Positions 45,453 through 45,710 of a DNA stretch of 45,710 nucleotides are shown piece after piece. The stretch comes from Ophiosphaerella korrae. Taxonomy: Eukaryota > Ascomycota > Dothideomycetes > Pleosporales > Phaeosphaeriaceae. The stretch lies in NCBI GenBank assembly GCA_028456385.1, contig JALNQF010000333.1, positions 1 to 45,710 of the forward strand, written 5' to 3'. The notes below the pieces were generated by a model, which had not been told where the DNA came from, searched no databases, and saw nothing but the letters and a program-made list of their open reading frames with translations. The translations under genes and the position numbers were made by a program. The number at the start of each line of letters is the position of its first letter. Position 1 is the first letter of the stretch.

Positions 45453-45710
45453 ATTGATAGTCCTGGGACATTGCATGTCCTTGGACGGATGTATTCCTTG
45501 GCGGGTTACCAACGTCCCAGGACTACCAATGTCCCAGGACTACCAATGTCCCAGGACCACCAACGTCCCAGGACCACCAGTGTCCCAGGACTACTAATGT
45601 CCCAGGACCATCAACGTCCCAGCAACGTCCCAGAACCATTGCACACGAATACCAACGGGGCATTGGTAGTCCTAGGACATTGGTGGTCCTGGGACATTAG
45701 TAGTCCTGGG
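45453..45710. repeat. Palindromic 17-bp minisatellite at the window edge
   Basis: The unit GTCCCAGGACTACCAAT occurs in both orientations: two inverted units at 45453-45486, forward units starting at 45514, 45531, 45548, 45565, 45582, 45599 and 45616 (then a shortened one at 45627), and three inverted units from 45662 to the window end, the last cut off at 45710. The forward and inverted arrays can fold on each other. The array probably continues beyond the window. Confidence 0.92.

Overview
The window looks like accessory chromosome sequence from a filamentous ascomycete (Pezizomycotina). The genes carry short spliceosomal introns of 45-78 bp with GTAAGT-like donors and TAG/CAG acceptors. The repeats show repeat-induced point mutation (RIP): CpA and TpG are almost gone, TpA is in excess, and repeat genes are full of stop codons made by C-to-T/G-to-A changes. 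No rRNA, tRNA or CRISPR was found.

Layout. (1) 1-24500 is a gene-free, extremely AT-rich block of RIP-destroyed retrotransposons: two Gypsy/chromovirus bodies on the minus strand, a third gag fragment, a Copia body on the plus strand, and at least seven LTR-like copies in both orientations. (2) At about 24505 composition switches abruptly to normal. 24965-27461 is an intact five-exon gene for a DUF3435 tyrosine recombinase, the family of the 'captains' that move Starship elements. It points rightward, away from the AT block. (3) 27.5-34.3 kb holds a TDP2-like phosphodiesterase gene, a divergent DUF7587-like gene, the 3' stump of a pogo transposase, a small MADS-like gene and two 17-bp minisatellites. 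(4) 34.3-41.75 kb is a simple AT-rich repeat broken by two insertions. One is a 325-bp solo LTR with a 5-bp target duplication. The other is a 6831-bp element with inverted termini and a TA duplication. (5) 41.8-45.7 kb has a probable solo LTR, a small ORF, a 114-bp MITE, an orphan two-exon gene and a palindromic 17-bp minisatellite at the window edge.

The most notable object is the 6.8-kb TIR element. It contains a RIP-decayed pogo/Fot1 DDE transposase (minus strand) and, divergently, a RIP-decayed fungal NLR-type gene (plus strand). The latter has an NB-ARC domain with an intron inside the P-loop and seven exactly 126-bp TPR repeats. The termini, the TA duplication and the restored empty site all indicate that the two genes inserted as one unit, so this appears to be a pogo transposon carrying an NLR as cargo. 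If the DUF3435 gene is a Starship captain, everything to its right would be cargo of a larger element running out of the window. The sequence is consistent with that but does not prove it.

Limits: everything comes from reading the sequence by eye, with no database search. Family calls rest on motif recognition, and boundaries inside RIP-degraded DNA are approximate.
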